From assembly GCF_019583405.1 (NCBI RefSeq), contig NZ_SZUU01000002.1, positions 186,001 through 250,000 of the forward strand: a DNA stretch of 64,000 nt. The letters are read 5' to 3'. Numbering within the stretch: the stretch's first letter is position 1; each line of letters begins with the position of its first letter. This document shows positions 25,188-33,009 of the stretch, piece by piece. This DNA comes from Bacteroides fragilis (GTDB taxonomy: Bacteria; Bacteroidota; Bacteroidia; Bacteroidales; Bacteroidaceae). The notes below the pieces were generated by a model. It was not told the origin of the DNA. It saw only the letters and a program-made list of their open reading frames with translations, and did not search any database. A program made the translations under genes and the position numbers.

Positions 25188-26954
25188 ATGGCACACGGAG
25201 ATCATCTGAAATACAGCGGAAAGCCTAAGGCGGGAAAGAAAACTTTCCTCCGCCTGGTATCGTACGTGGCCTGCGACCGACGGTTGCTGATCGTAATCGG
25301 TGTACTGATCGTTGTGAGCATCGCAGCCAATCTCACCGGATCGTACATGCTCCGGCCGATTATCAATAACTACATCCTTCCGGGAGACTTCCACGGATTG
25401 GTACGCATCCTGCTGATACTGGCAGGTATTTACCTGACAGGGGTAGCGGCTACTTACATCGAATATATTCTGCTGAATAAGATCGGGCAACGCACCGTAA
25501 CCCGGATGCGCGAAGAACTGTTCGGAAAGATGGAACGCTTGCCTGTCAAATACTTCGATACCCATCAGCACGGAGATGTCATGAGCCGGTACACCAATGA
25601 TATAGACCGTATCAGCGACGCACTGACCGACAGCCTGTCCGACATGTTGTCGAGCGCACTGACAGTTGCGGGCATTTTCTGTCTGATGCTCTTCATCAGT
25701 CCGATACTGACAGCGGTAACACTGATTACCGTCCCCCTGATGTTCCTCAGCGCCAAAGGAATCGTAAAACGAAGCCGGAAATACTTCAAAGCACAACAGG
25801 AGTCATTGGGGATGATGAACGGCTATGTGGAAGAAATGATCAGCGGACAGAAAGTGGTGAAGGTCTTCGGACACGAACAAAAAGTGGAAACGGACTTCGG
25901 GATACTGAACCAAAGCCTGAAGGAGAAATCGCTGAAGGCACAATTCTACTCGGGTCTGATGATGCCGGTCATGCAAAACCTGAATACGCTGAACTATGTG
26001 ATCATCACCATCGTGGGAGCCTTACTGGCCATCTTCCGCGGGTTCGACGTGGGCGGACTGGCAGCTTTCCTGCAATATTCCCGGCAATTCGGACGCCCCA
26101 TCAATGAACTGGCGAGCCTCTACAACAGCATACAGGCAGCCATTGCCGGAGCCGAACGCATCTTCGAGATCATAGACGAAGCACCGGAGCAGAAGGATGC
26201 GCCGGATGCCATCACACTCGAAAAAACAAAAGGAGATGTAGCCTTGAAGAATGTATATTTCGGCTACCGTCCGGAAAAAACCATCCTGAAAGGAGTATCC
26301 CTGCATGCGGCTGCCGGAAAGAAGATAGCTTTGGTGGGCGCTACCGGAGCAGGAAAGACAACCATACTGAACCTGCTGCCGCGCTTCTTTGACATTCAGT
26401 CCGGAGAGATCACCATCGACAATCATCCCATCGACCGTATCAGGCGTGACAGCCTTCGCCGATCGATGGCCATCGTACTGCAGGATACACATCTTTTCAC
26501 GGGTACGGTACGGGAGAACATCCGTTTCGGCCGCCTCAACGCGACCGATGAAGAGGTAGTGGCGGCTGCACGGCTGACAGCGGCCCATTCATTCATCAAA
26601 CGTTTGCCACAGGGCTACGACACGCTACTCGAAAATGACGGGGCAAACCTGAGTCAGGGACAACGGCAGCTACTGAACATCGCCCGCGCGGCAGTGGCCG
26701 ATCCGGCTATCCTGCTGCTGGACGAGGCGACAAGCAACATCGATACACGCAGTGAAATACTGATTCAAAAAGGACTGGACCAATTGATGCAAGGACGCAC
26801 CAGCCTGATTATTGCTCACCGCCTGTCTACCATCCGCAATGCTGATACGATTCTGGTGCTGGAACACGGGGAGATTATCGAGCAAGGCAGCCATCAGGAG
26901 TTACTCGCACTGAAAGGAAAATACTACTCGCTGAACGAAGAGCAGTTCAAGTAA
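25188..26954 (+). CDS. ABC exporter half-transporter with canonical ATPase site
   Basis: 588 residues: cytoplasmic start MAHGDHLKYSGKPKAGKKT, six TM helices, then an NBD with Walker A GATGAGKTT (about 383), signature LSQGQRQ, Walker B ILLLDEATS (catalytic Glu about 511) and switch His in IIAHRLS (about 543). Start at 25188, 2 bp after the partner's stop, is preferred over in-frame codons inside that gene. Together they form a heterodimeric exporter in the inner membrane, co-transcribed with the metallophosphoesterase. Confidence 0.9.
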   Translation: MAHGDHLKYSGKPKAGKKTFLRLVSYVACDRRLLIVIGVLIVVSIAANLTGSYMLRPIINNYILPGDFHGLVRILLILAGIYLTGVAATYIEYILLNKIGQRTVTRMREELFGKMERLPVKYFDTHQHGDVMSRYTNDIDRISDALTDSLSDMLSSALTVAGIFCLMLFISPILTAVTLITVPLMFLSAKGIVKRSRKYFKAQQESLGMMNGYVEEMISGQKVVKVFGHEQKVETDFGILNQSLKEKSLKAQFYSGLMMPVMQNLNTLNYVIITIVGALLAIFRGFDVGGLAAFLQYSRQFGRPINELASLYNSIQAAIAGAERIFEIIDEAPEQKDAPDAITLEKTKGDVALKNVYFGYRPEKTILKGVSLHAAAGKKIALVGATGAGKTTILNLLPRFFDIQSGEITIDNHPIDRIRRDSLRRSMAIVLQDTHLFTGTVRENIRFGRLNATDEEVVAAARLTAAHSFIKRLPQGYDTLLENDGANLSQGQRQLLNIARAAVADPAILLLDEATSNIDTRSEILIQKGLDQLMQGRTSLIIAHRLSTIRNADTILVLEHGEIIEQGSHQELLALKGKYYSLNEEQFK

Positions 26955-27130
26955 AGTATCCGCCACAAAGGAGGATACGGAGGAGAACCGGGTTCGATAT
27001 CCGGGAACAGGGGAAATATCATAAAGAAAGGAATCACGACAGATAGGAATACATTAAGAAAGGAAATAAGCTGTTTTGCAAACAGACTCTCTTTTAAAAA
27101 ACGGCAAACCAGAGGAAGAAAAGCCGGAAA

Positions 27131-27262
27131 GCCGGTCTTACGGAGATGAAGAGCCGGGGTTGAAGAGGTGAAGAGCCGGGATTTTCGGCAAAAGCAGTAA
27201 GCATTTCCCGGAAAAGAAGTAAGCATTCGGTCCGAAAGAAGTAAGCATTTTCGGAATATGCT
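27131..27262 (+). repeat. Degenerate tandem array, period exactly 22 bp, about six units
   Basis: GCCGG recurs at 27131, 27153 and 27175, and GTAAGCATT at 27197, 27219 and 27241: six anchors exactly 22 nt apart. The first three units are GCCGG/GAAGA-rich, the last three GTAAGCATT/AAAGAA-rich. A single inverted copy (ATGCTTAC from 27258) can pair with any of the last three. Confidence 0.8.
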
Positions 27263-27273
27263 TACTTCTTTTT
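27235..27273 (+). terminator. Terminator of the metallophosphoesterase/ABC operon
   Basis: AAAGAAGTAAGCA (27235-27247) pairs perfectly with TGCTTACTTCTTT (27259-27271), followed by TT. Formed from the last unit of the 22-bp array. Confidence 0.75.
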
Positions 27274-27568
27274 CAAATATCTCCTATTGTTCTTATTCAT
27301 TACATCTGTTGTTAGCGTTTTTTTAGCTTATCGGACCTGTTTTTTCTCCAGTTGTGAGTCCTTACAAGAGTTTACCCGAACAATAAAAAGACACGGTTCT
27401 TCCTTTCTTACGTACGTTACGGAAGAGATTGCGGAGCCTCACTTACATTCTACCGGCAAACACGAAAATTTTCTTTCCATCCGGTAATCAGAGAAGCTAA
27501 AATAAGGCGTTTTTTCCGTTCAGCCCGCCGTCCGCCCTGAAAAAACGCAGCCAAACGATTTCCGATTA

Positions 27569-30532
27569 TCAATTTGTCAAAGTGATAGCACTCTTCCCAT
27601 TCGCCGCACGATGGAGTTGTACCTGTACGGCAATGCGCTCACTCATCTCCTGCACATGCGAGATAACTCCGATCTTCCGTCCTTGCATCTGCAACTGCTC
27701 GAGAGCTTCCATCACAGTGCGTAAACTATCGGCATCGAGCGAACCGAATCCTTCGTCGATGAAAAGTGACTCCACTCTCAGGTTATTGCTCGAAAGAGAC
27801 GACAGCCCGAGAGCCAGCGCCAGGGAGATAAGAAAAGATTCTCCGCCGGAAAGAGAGTAGACGGTACGCACCTCGTCACACATATCGCAGTCGATCACTT
27901 GCAGGGCGAGCGTTCCCGGCACCTGCTGCAAACGGTAACGTTTCGAAAGATAAGACAGATGTTTGTTGGCATGCATCAGTAACAGATTCAACGTATAGCT
28001 TTGCGCAATCACCTTAAATTTTGTCCCGTCCGCACTGCCAATCAGTTTATTGAGTTTTCCCCATCGGTTGGCCGTCTCCTGTTTTTCGGTCAGTTCCTGT
28101 TCCAGTTGCTTCAGCTTCTTCTGGTTTTGCTCCTGTTGCAAAAGACGTGCCTCTACGGTGGACAGACGACGTTCCGTCTCCTGATTGGTTGCTTGCTGGC
28201 GGGCGATCGTCTCCGGCAGATGTTCCGGATCGGCTATCTGTTCTTTCCGAAGCATCAGTTCGTCGATGGAACTGTTCAGTTGCCTGATCTCTCCCTGTAT
28301 GCCGGAAATACGCGACTGGACTTCTTCTCCCTCCTTGCGCACCTGTTCCAGGGAGTCGTTTAATTGTTTCTCTTTTTTCCGAATAGCGGCTTCCGCATCC
28401 TCGACAGATTTGCCTTTCAACAGAGGAGCCCGTTCCTGACGGAGAGTTATCAACCGCTCACTGACCACCCGGAACTGTTCCCGAGCAGTCATCTCCGCCG
28501 TTTTCAGTAACGTAAATTGCTCTTTAGCAGCCAGAACCTGCTGCATCAACAGATGGCAGCGGGCTACACCTTCACGCAAAGCCTCACAAGCCGAGCGAAG
28601 TGTCCTGATCCGCTCCTCGTGCTGTTGCCATTCCTTATGGAGTTGCTGGTATTGGCGCATTTTCTCTGCGAGCAGATTTAGCTTCCCTTGTACGGTATGC
28701 AGTTGTTTCTCAAAATAGTCCGGATTTTGCTCCTCTTCCGATGAAGGACGTTTCTGCTCAACCTCCTGGAGCAACGCCTGCAACTGTACGGTGATCTGTC
28801 CGGACAGTTCCGTCTGATGGAACAAATCCTGTTTCAAGGCAATATTCCGGTTATTTAGTTGCTGATACTCACCAGATGCGGTTTGATACTCCAATTCGAT
28901 GTTGTGATACAGGGTATGGACTACCTGCTCCTCGTTTCTATAAGGATGATCAGTGCTCCCACATACCGGACACGGTTCATTCTCACGCAAATTCTGCCGC
29001 AATGTCCTAACGTCCTTTCCCATCGCGATACGGGCATTCTCAAAAAGGCGTTGCAGCACTTTCAGTTCAGTCTCCTTCTCCGCCAACCGGGTGGTCAGAG
29101 CGGCCATTTCTTTCCGCATCTGTTCTTGTTTGTGCACCACCTCTTCCTGCTGTACTTTCAGACGTTGGGCTTCTGTCCTCGCCTTTCCCCATTCCAACAT
29201 TTGCTGGCGGGCATTCTGCAAACGGGTTTGTTCCTGCATCCATCGGGCTTGCTCGTCAGTCACCGCTTCAACCCCAAAAGCGTTCAGACGGTTCACACGC
29301 TCTTCGTTCTCTTTCTGAAGAATGGCAAGGTGGTCTTCCTGCTCTTTCAGCCTGTTCCGGACAGATTCAAGAAACAGCCCCGTCTCTTCCGTAACCGGTA
29401 GATCGATCTCTCCCGTCAGGTTCTTCAACGCATGGCAGGAAGTATGCAGAGTTCCCTGCACAGATTGCAATTTATTGGCTTGTGCAGTCGCTGCCTTTTC
29501 AGCACCTTGCAGTATCTCCTCCGCCTGCTTAGATTGGCTGACCAGTGATTGGATCTGAACATCCAGTTCACGTGCCCGGCTAAGATCGGGTTGCACGGCT
29601 TCGCACTGTTCCCTGAAGTGAATAAGATAGTCGGACTGGCGTGTATATTCTTCCCGGAGCTTCTTACTTTTTTCTTCATCCAGCCGCATATCCTGCACTT
29701 TCTTATCACGCTGCTCCTGCTGCAACTTCAAAGTATGCAGCACCGATAGCTGTGCATTCAGGTCTATCAATGCTTTGCTTCCCTGTTCACGAAGGCTGAC
29801 CAGACTCCCTTTTTCTGTCTGAAGAAGACTGATTTCCTCTTCGGAAAGCAGTTCGATCAGGGTGGCATTGCTTTTCAACAGATTCAGTTCTGCATCAGCT
29901 GTTTTGCTACGCAGAAAGATTTCACTGGAAATGCGGGAGTATATCTCCGTTCCGGTCAGCTTCTCGAGCAACTCGGCTTTGGCAGACTCACGCGATTTCA
30001 AGAAAGTAGCAAAGTCATTCTGGGCAAGCAGCACCGTACGGGTAAACTGTTCGTAAGTCAAACCGACCAAAGTCACCAATTGTGCCAACAACTCTTTCCT
30101 TGTTCCCTGTAGTTCCTGATTGGCAGTCAGATCGGTCACTTGTATCGTCTGCGACCGCAAAGAACCGTTAGCCCGGCTTCCTGTCCGGCGTACCGACCAA
30201 CGAGAACGATAACAGTGTCCGGACGCTCCTAAAAAATCAACTTCGGCAAATCCCTCTCCCGTCCCTCTGCGAAGGATATTCTTCACATCGGCCTGATTCA
30301 CCCGACTTTCACCGATATCTGACATATAAAGACTCTCGACCGAAGCGGAAAAGCGAGGTGTCTTATCATACAGTGCCAGACAGAGTGCATCCAGTATTGT
30401 CGATTTTCCGGCTCCCGTAGGACCGGATATCGCAAAAATCCCGGCAGAACGTAAAGGCTCGGCTTGGAAATCAATTTCAAAGGTTCCTTCTATGGAAGCC
30501 AGGTTCTTTAATCGTATGGTTAGTATCTTCAT
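27569..30532 (-). CDS. sbcC: Exonuclease SbcCD subunit C
   Basis: 987 residues, an SMC-like ATPase. Walker A GPTGAGKST (about 34-42), long coiled coils, zinc-hook CPVCGS (about 518-523), ABC signature YSLSGGESF (about 888) and Walker B LFIDEGFGSLD (about 920). Partner of SbcD (Rad50/Mre11 equivalents), opening hairpins and blocked DNA ends. Start MKILTIRLKNLASIEG at 30532 is the standard N-terminus. Lies 164 bp downstream of sbcD in the same direction, with a CACAGAG-type inverted repeat between them. Confidence 0.95.
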   Translation of the reverse strand: MKILTIRLKNLASIEGTFEIDFQAEPLRSAGIFAISGPTGAGKSTILDALCLALYDKTPRFSASVESLYMSDIGESRVNQADVKNILRRGTGEGFAEVDFLGASGHCYRSRWSVRRTGSRANGSLRSQTIQVTDLTANQELQGTRKELLAQLVTLVGLTYEQFTRTVLLAQNDFATFLKSRESAKAELLEKLTGTEIYSRISSEIFLRSKTADAELNLLKSNATLIELLSEEEISLLQTEKGSLVSLREQGSKALIDLNAQLSVLHTLKLQQEQRDKKVQDMRLDEEKSKKLREEYTRQSDYLIHFREQCEAVQPDLSRARELDVQIQSLVSQSKQAEEILQGAEKAATAQANKLQSVQGTLHTSCHALKNLTGEIDLPVTEETGLFLESVRNRLKEQEDHLAILQKENEERVNRLNAFGVEAVTDEQARWMQEQTRLQNARQQMLEWGKARTEAQRLKVQQEEVVHKQEQMRKEMAALTTRLAEKETELKVLQRLFENARIAMGKDVRTLRQNLRENEPCPVCGSTDHPYRNEEQVVHTLYHNIELEYQTASGEYQQLNNRNIALKQDLFHQTELSGQITVQLQALLQEVEQKRPSSEEEQNPDYFEKQLHTVQGKLNLLAEKMRQYQQLHKEWQQHEERIRTLRSACEALREGVARCHLLMQQVLAAKEQFTLLKTAEMTAREQFRVVSERLITLRQERAPLLKGKSVEDAEAAIRKKEKQLNDSLEQVRKEGEEVQSRISGIQGEIRQLNSSIDELMLRKEQIADPEHLPETIARQQATNQETERRLSTVEARLLQQEQNQKKLKQLEQELTEKQETANRWGKLNKLIGSADGTKFKVIAQSYTLNLLLMHANKHLSYLSKRYRLQQVPGTLALQVIDCDMCDEVRTVYSLSGGESFLISLALALGLSSLSSNNLRVESLFIDEGFGSLDADSLRTVMEALEQLQMQGRKIGVISHVQEMSERIAVQVQLHRAANGKSAITLTN

Positions 30533-30570
30533 GGTTATTCGGTTTGCTTTAGAAGGTGTATCATAACTCA

Positions 30571-30655
30571 CCACAGAGGACACAGAGTAACACAGAGGTA
30601 TTTTTAAGTTACTGATTATTAGTAAAAAACTCTGTGATACTCTGTGCTACTCTGT
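30571..30655. repeat. CACAGAG-type imperfect inverted repeat between sbcD and sbcC
   Basis: The left arm carries three CACAGAG copies at 9-10-nt spacing (30571-30597) and the right arm three CTCTGTG-type copies (30630-30655), a long imperfect stem. The same motif makes a perfect 29-bp repeat at 32802-32995. Confidence 0.7.
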
Positions 30656-30696
30656 AGTAAAAAGAGTTTCGACACAGCCTCGAGTTCTTATTTGAT

Positions 30697-31929
30697 TCAT
30701 TCTAAATTGATTGTCCGGCAAGCCTCCTGAAACAGTTTTACCAGTTCTTCCGGCATCTCCGTCTGGTAACTGTTCTCAAAGGTTGCTTTCACAATCTGTA
30801 AGGGATTCATCTCCTGCAATCCGGCAGCCAGTACTTCTTCTTCCACGCTCCCCTCTGCCGCCTGCCTGTAAGAAGAAACAATACGGGCCAGCCGGACTGG
30901 CTTGCCTTCCAGTATTTCTTCTATTTGCTGCCGCAACATCGGCTCCGGTTCACTTAGTTTCACCTTGACTTCCAGATAGGGCTTCGGTCCATTCTCCGGA
31001 AGTTCCAGTCTGCACAACTCATCCAGTACCTCGTCCGGAGCCGCTGGCTCTTTGGCGGGTATACTCAGCAAACGTACCAAAGGTGTATATTCAAGTTTCT
31101 CTATTTCGACTGCCCAACCTTCATCCAGAATCACTTTTACCACTCCGTGGTGATAATGCTTCTCGGCAAACGACATAGGTAAGGGACTGCCGGCATAACG
31201 GATATTCTCCCTTCCCGATACGCGCTGAGCCTTATGGATATGCCCTAAAGCCGTATAAACAATCTGTTCGGGAAAAGACTCGGGCGATACACTCTCCAGA
31301 CCACCGATGATGATGCGCTCACTATGATCTTTCTCGGCAATCTCCGAACCGGTTGCCAGCAGGTGTCCGACAGCCACCAATGCCTGCCCGTCCGTCCGCT
31401 TCTTCAAAGCATATTCCACCAAACGGGCATACAGTTCCTTTACTCCTTCCGCATACGGATTGCCTTCAGTCTCCACCACCGGATAATCTCCCTGCCGCAA
31501 GAAAGGTACTGCCAGGCAAAGAGCTTCTACCCTCCCCGATTCATTCTTCAGTTCTACCAGTAAATGACTGTAATCTATCTCTCCGTCCTGCTTACGGACA
31601 ATCCCCTTAATCTCTGTCCTCATCTCCTGCAACAACGGCAGAGGTGACTCCAACCGGGCAGCCGAATCATGGTTTCCGGCTACAATGACCAACTGCAATC
31701 CCGGGTTCTCGGTTGTCACCCGGTGAATGAAACGATAGAACATTCGCTGCGAGGCGGCAGACGGATTGGAAACATCGAAAACGTCTCCGGCAACAATCAG
31801 TACATCAATTTTGTTCTTAGTCAGGACACCGGCCAGCCAGTCCAGAAAGTGTTCATGTTCCTGTGTCCGGTCATATCCGAAAAAGGTTTGTCCCAAATGC
31901 CAATCGGCTGTATGTAGTATACGTATCAT
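30697..31929 (-). CDS. sbcD: Exonuclease SbcCD subunit D
   Basis: 410 residues, Mre11-type metallophosphoesterase. Motifs: TADWHLGQ (about 6-13), AGDVFD (about 48-53), GNHD (about 85-88), and ALGHIHKAQ (about 230). C-terminal capping domain about 290-405. Supplies the nuclease activity of SbcCD in DNA-hairpin and double-strand-end processing. Transcribed leftward from a promoter at 31947-31975, divergent from the acyltransferase gene. Confidence 0.95.
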   Translation of the reverse strand: MIRILHTADWHLGQTFFGYDRTQEHEHFLDWLAGVLTKNKIDVLIVAGDVFDVSNPSAASQRMFYRFIHRVTTENPGLQLVIVAGNHDSAARLESPLPLLQEMRTEIKGIVRKQDGEIDYSHLLVELKNESGRVEALCLAVPFLRQGDYPVVETEGNPYAEGVKELYARLVEYALKKRTDGQALVAVGHLLATGSEIAEKDHSERIIIGGLESVSPESFPEQIVYTALGHIHKAQRVSGRENIRYAGSPLPMSFAEKHYHHGVVKVILDEGWAVEIEKLEYTPLVRLLSIPAKEPAAPDEVLDELCRLELPENGPKPYLEVKVKLSEPEPMLRQQIEEILEGKPVRLARIVSSYRQAAEGSVEEEVLAAGLQEMNPLQIVKATFENSYQTEMPEELVKLFQEACRTINLE

Positions 31930-31946
31930 GCTATTGAAATTTGAAA

Positions 31947-31975
31947 CAAAGTTAGCAATTATTCAGGACAGCAAT
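31947..31975 (-). promoter_or_regulatory. Promoter of sbcDC
   Basis: Minus-strand TAACTTTG (31947-31954) with ATTG (31972-31975) 17 nt upstream; 17 nt before the sbcD start. Confidence 0.6.
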
Positions 31976-31986
31976 ATTATTTTGTT

Positions 31987-31994
31987 TATTTTTG
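31987..31994 (+). promoter_or_regulatory. -7 element TATTTTTG of the acyltransferase gene
   Basis: Exact TAnnTTTG match 23 nt before the ATG at 32018, back-to-back with the sbcD promoter; no clear -33. Confidence 0.55.
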
Positions 31995-32017
31995 CACAAG
32001 CTAAAACCAAAATCATT

Positions 32018-32776
32018 ATGAAGATACTATACTATATTTATCAAATCTGCATTGCATTGCCCATTTTGTTAGTATTGACTATCCTCACGGCGATTGTCAC
32101 CATCATTGGTTCATTATTGGGAGGTGCCCACATCTGGGGATATTATCCGGGGAAAATCTGGTCACAGTTGATCTGCCTTTTCCTGTTGATTCCGGTAAAA
32201 GTGCGTGGACGCGAAAAGCTACATGGAAGAACCTCTTACATCTTCGTACCCAATCATCAAGGCTCGTTCGACATCTTCCTCATTTACGGTTTTTTAGGAC
32301 GTAACTTTAAATGGATGATGAAGAAAAGTCTCCGTAAAATACCTTTTGTAGGAAAAGCATGCGAAAGTGCCGGACATATTTTCGTAGACCGCTCGGGTCC
32401 GAAGAAGGTACTTGAAACCATTCGCCAGGCCAAAGACTCTTTGAAAGATGGTATATCATTAGTGGTCTTCCCGGAAGGGGCACGATCTTTCACCGGCCAT
32501 ATGGGGTATTTTAAGAAAGGAGCTTTTCAACTGGCGGACGACCTCCAACTTGCCGTAGTTCCTGTGACCATAGACGGATCTTTTGAAATCCTGCCACGAA
32601 CCGGCAAATGGATTCACCGCCACCGCATGATTCTGACCATACATGACCCTATCCCCCCAAAAGGTCAGGGAGCGGATAACATTAAAGCCACCATGGCAGA
32701 AGCCTATACTGCTGTAGAAAGTGCACTTCCCGATAAATTCAAAGGGATGGTGAAGAATGAAGACCAGGACTTATAA
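32018..32776 (+). CDS. plsC: 1-acyl-sn-glycerol-3-phosphate acyltransferase (PlsC family)
   Basis: 252 residues. N-terminal TM helix (LYYIYQICIALPILLVLTILTAIVTI in part), then the PlsC domain: NHQGSFD (an NHx4D active-site motif, about 78-84), FVDRSGP (substrate binding, about 120) and FPEGARS (about 150). Transfers an acyl chain to lysophosphatidate in phospholipid synthesis at the inner membrane. The short N-terminus is set by ATG 32018, 23 nt after a -7 element. Convergent with the efflux operon. Confidence 0.9.
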   Translation: MKILYYIYQICIALPILLVLTILTAIVTIIGSLLGGAHIWGYYPGKIWSQLICLFLLIPVKVRGREKLHGRTSYIFVPNHQGSFDIFLIYGFLGRNFKWMMKKSLRKIPFVGKACESAGHIFVDRSGPKKVLETIRQAKDSLKDGISLVVFPEGARSFTGHMGYFKKGAFQLADDLQLAVVPVTIDGSFEILPRTGKWIHRHRMILTIHDPIPPKGQGADNIKATMAEAYTAVESALPDKFKGMVKNEDQDL

Positions 32777-32830
32777 ACGGTTTTGAACGATGAACAGGAT
32801 TCACCACAGAGGGCACAGAGTAACACAGAG

Positions 32831-32887
32831 TTTTTGTATCTTTAAGCAGGGATATTCAGTAAATATCCCTGCTTAAAGATACAAAAA
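32831..32887. terminator. Perfect 26-bp hairpin downstream of plsC
   Basis: Arms 32831-32856 and 32862-32887 are exact reverse complements around the loop CAGTA; the outer ends are T5 and A5, giving a possible U-tail on the minus strand. Confidence 0.75.
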
Positions 32888-32920
32888 AGGCAACTAACTC
32901 GCAATGAATCAGTTGCCTTT
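32886..32920. terminator. Bidirectional terminator
   Basis: AAAGGCAACT (32886-32895) pairs with AGTTGCCTTT (32911-32920). T-rich DNA follows on both strands (AATTTTCTT right; TTTTTTG left on the minus strand), suiting both plsC and the efflux operon. Confidence 0.8.
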
Positions 32921-33009
32921 AATTTTCTTATTTTAGGAATATCCCCAATCAATAACTTCATTTCTTCTCTGTGTTACTCTGTGCCCTCTGTGGTGGAAAA
33001 AGTATTTGT

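Larger units (their letters stand above)
26955..27568. other. Gene-free region with 22-bp repeat array and two hairpins
   Basis: No credible gene. Contains the 22-bp-period array (27131-27262), the ABC-operon terminator (27235-27273) and a perfect 10-bp inverted repeat, GCGTTTTTTC (27507-27516) against GAAAAAACGC (27539-27548), just past the sbcC stop. Confidence 0.7.
32802..32995. repeat. Perfect 29-bp inverted repeat enclosing two further hairpins
   Basis: Arms 32802-32830 and 32967-32995 are exact reverse complements and consist of CACAGAG-type repeats. The 136-bp interior contains a perfect 26-bp hairpin and a 10-bp terminator hairpin. It sits between convergent plsC and the efflux operon. 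Confidence 0.9.

Noticed and set aside
26955..27262. CRISPR array
   Set aside because: Repeats are degenerate and contiguous without spacers, and no cas genes are present.
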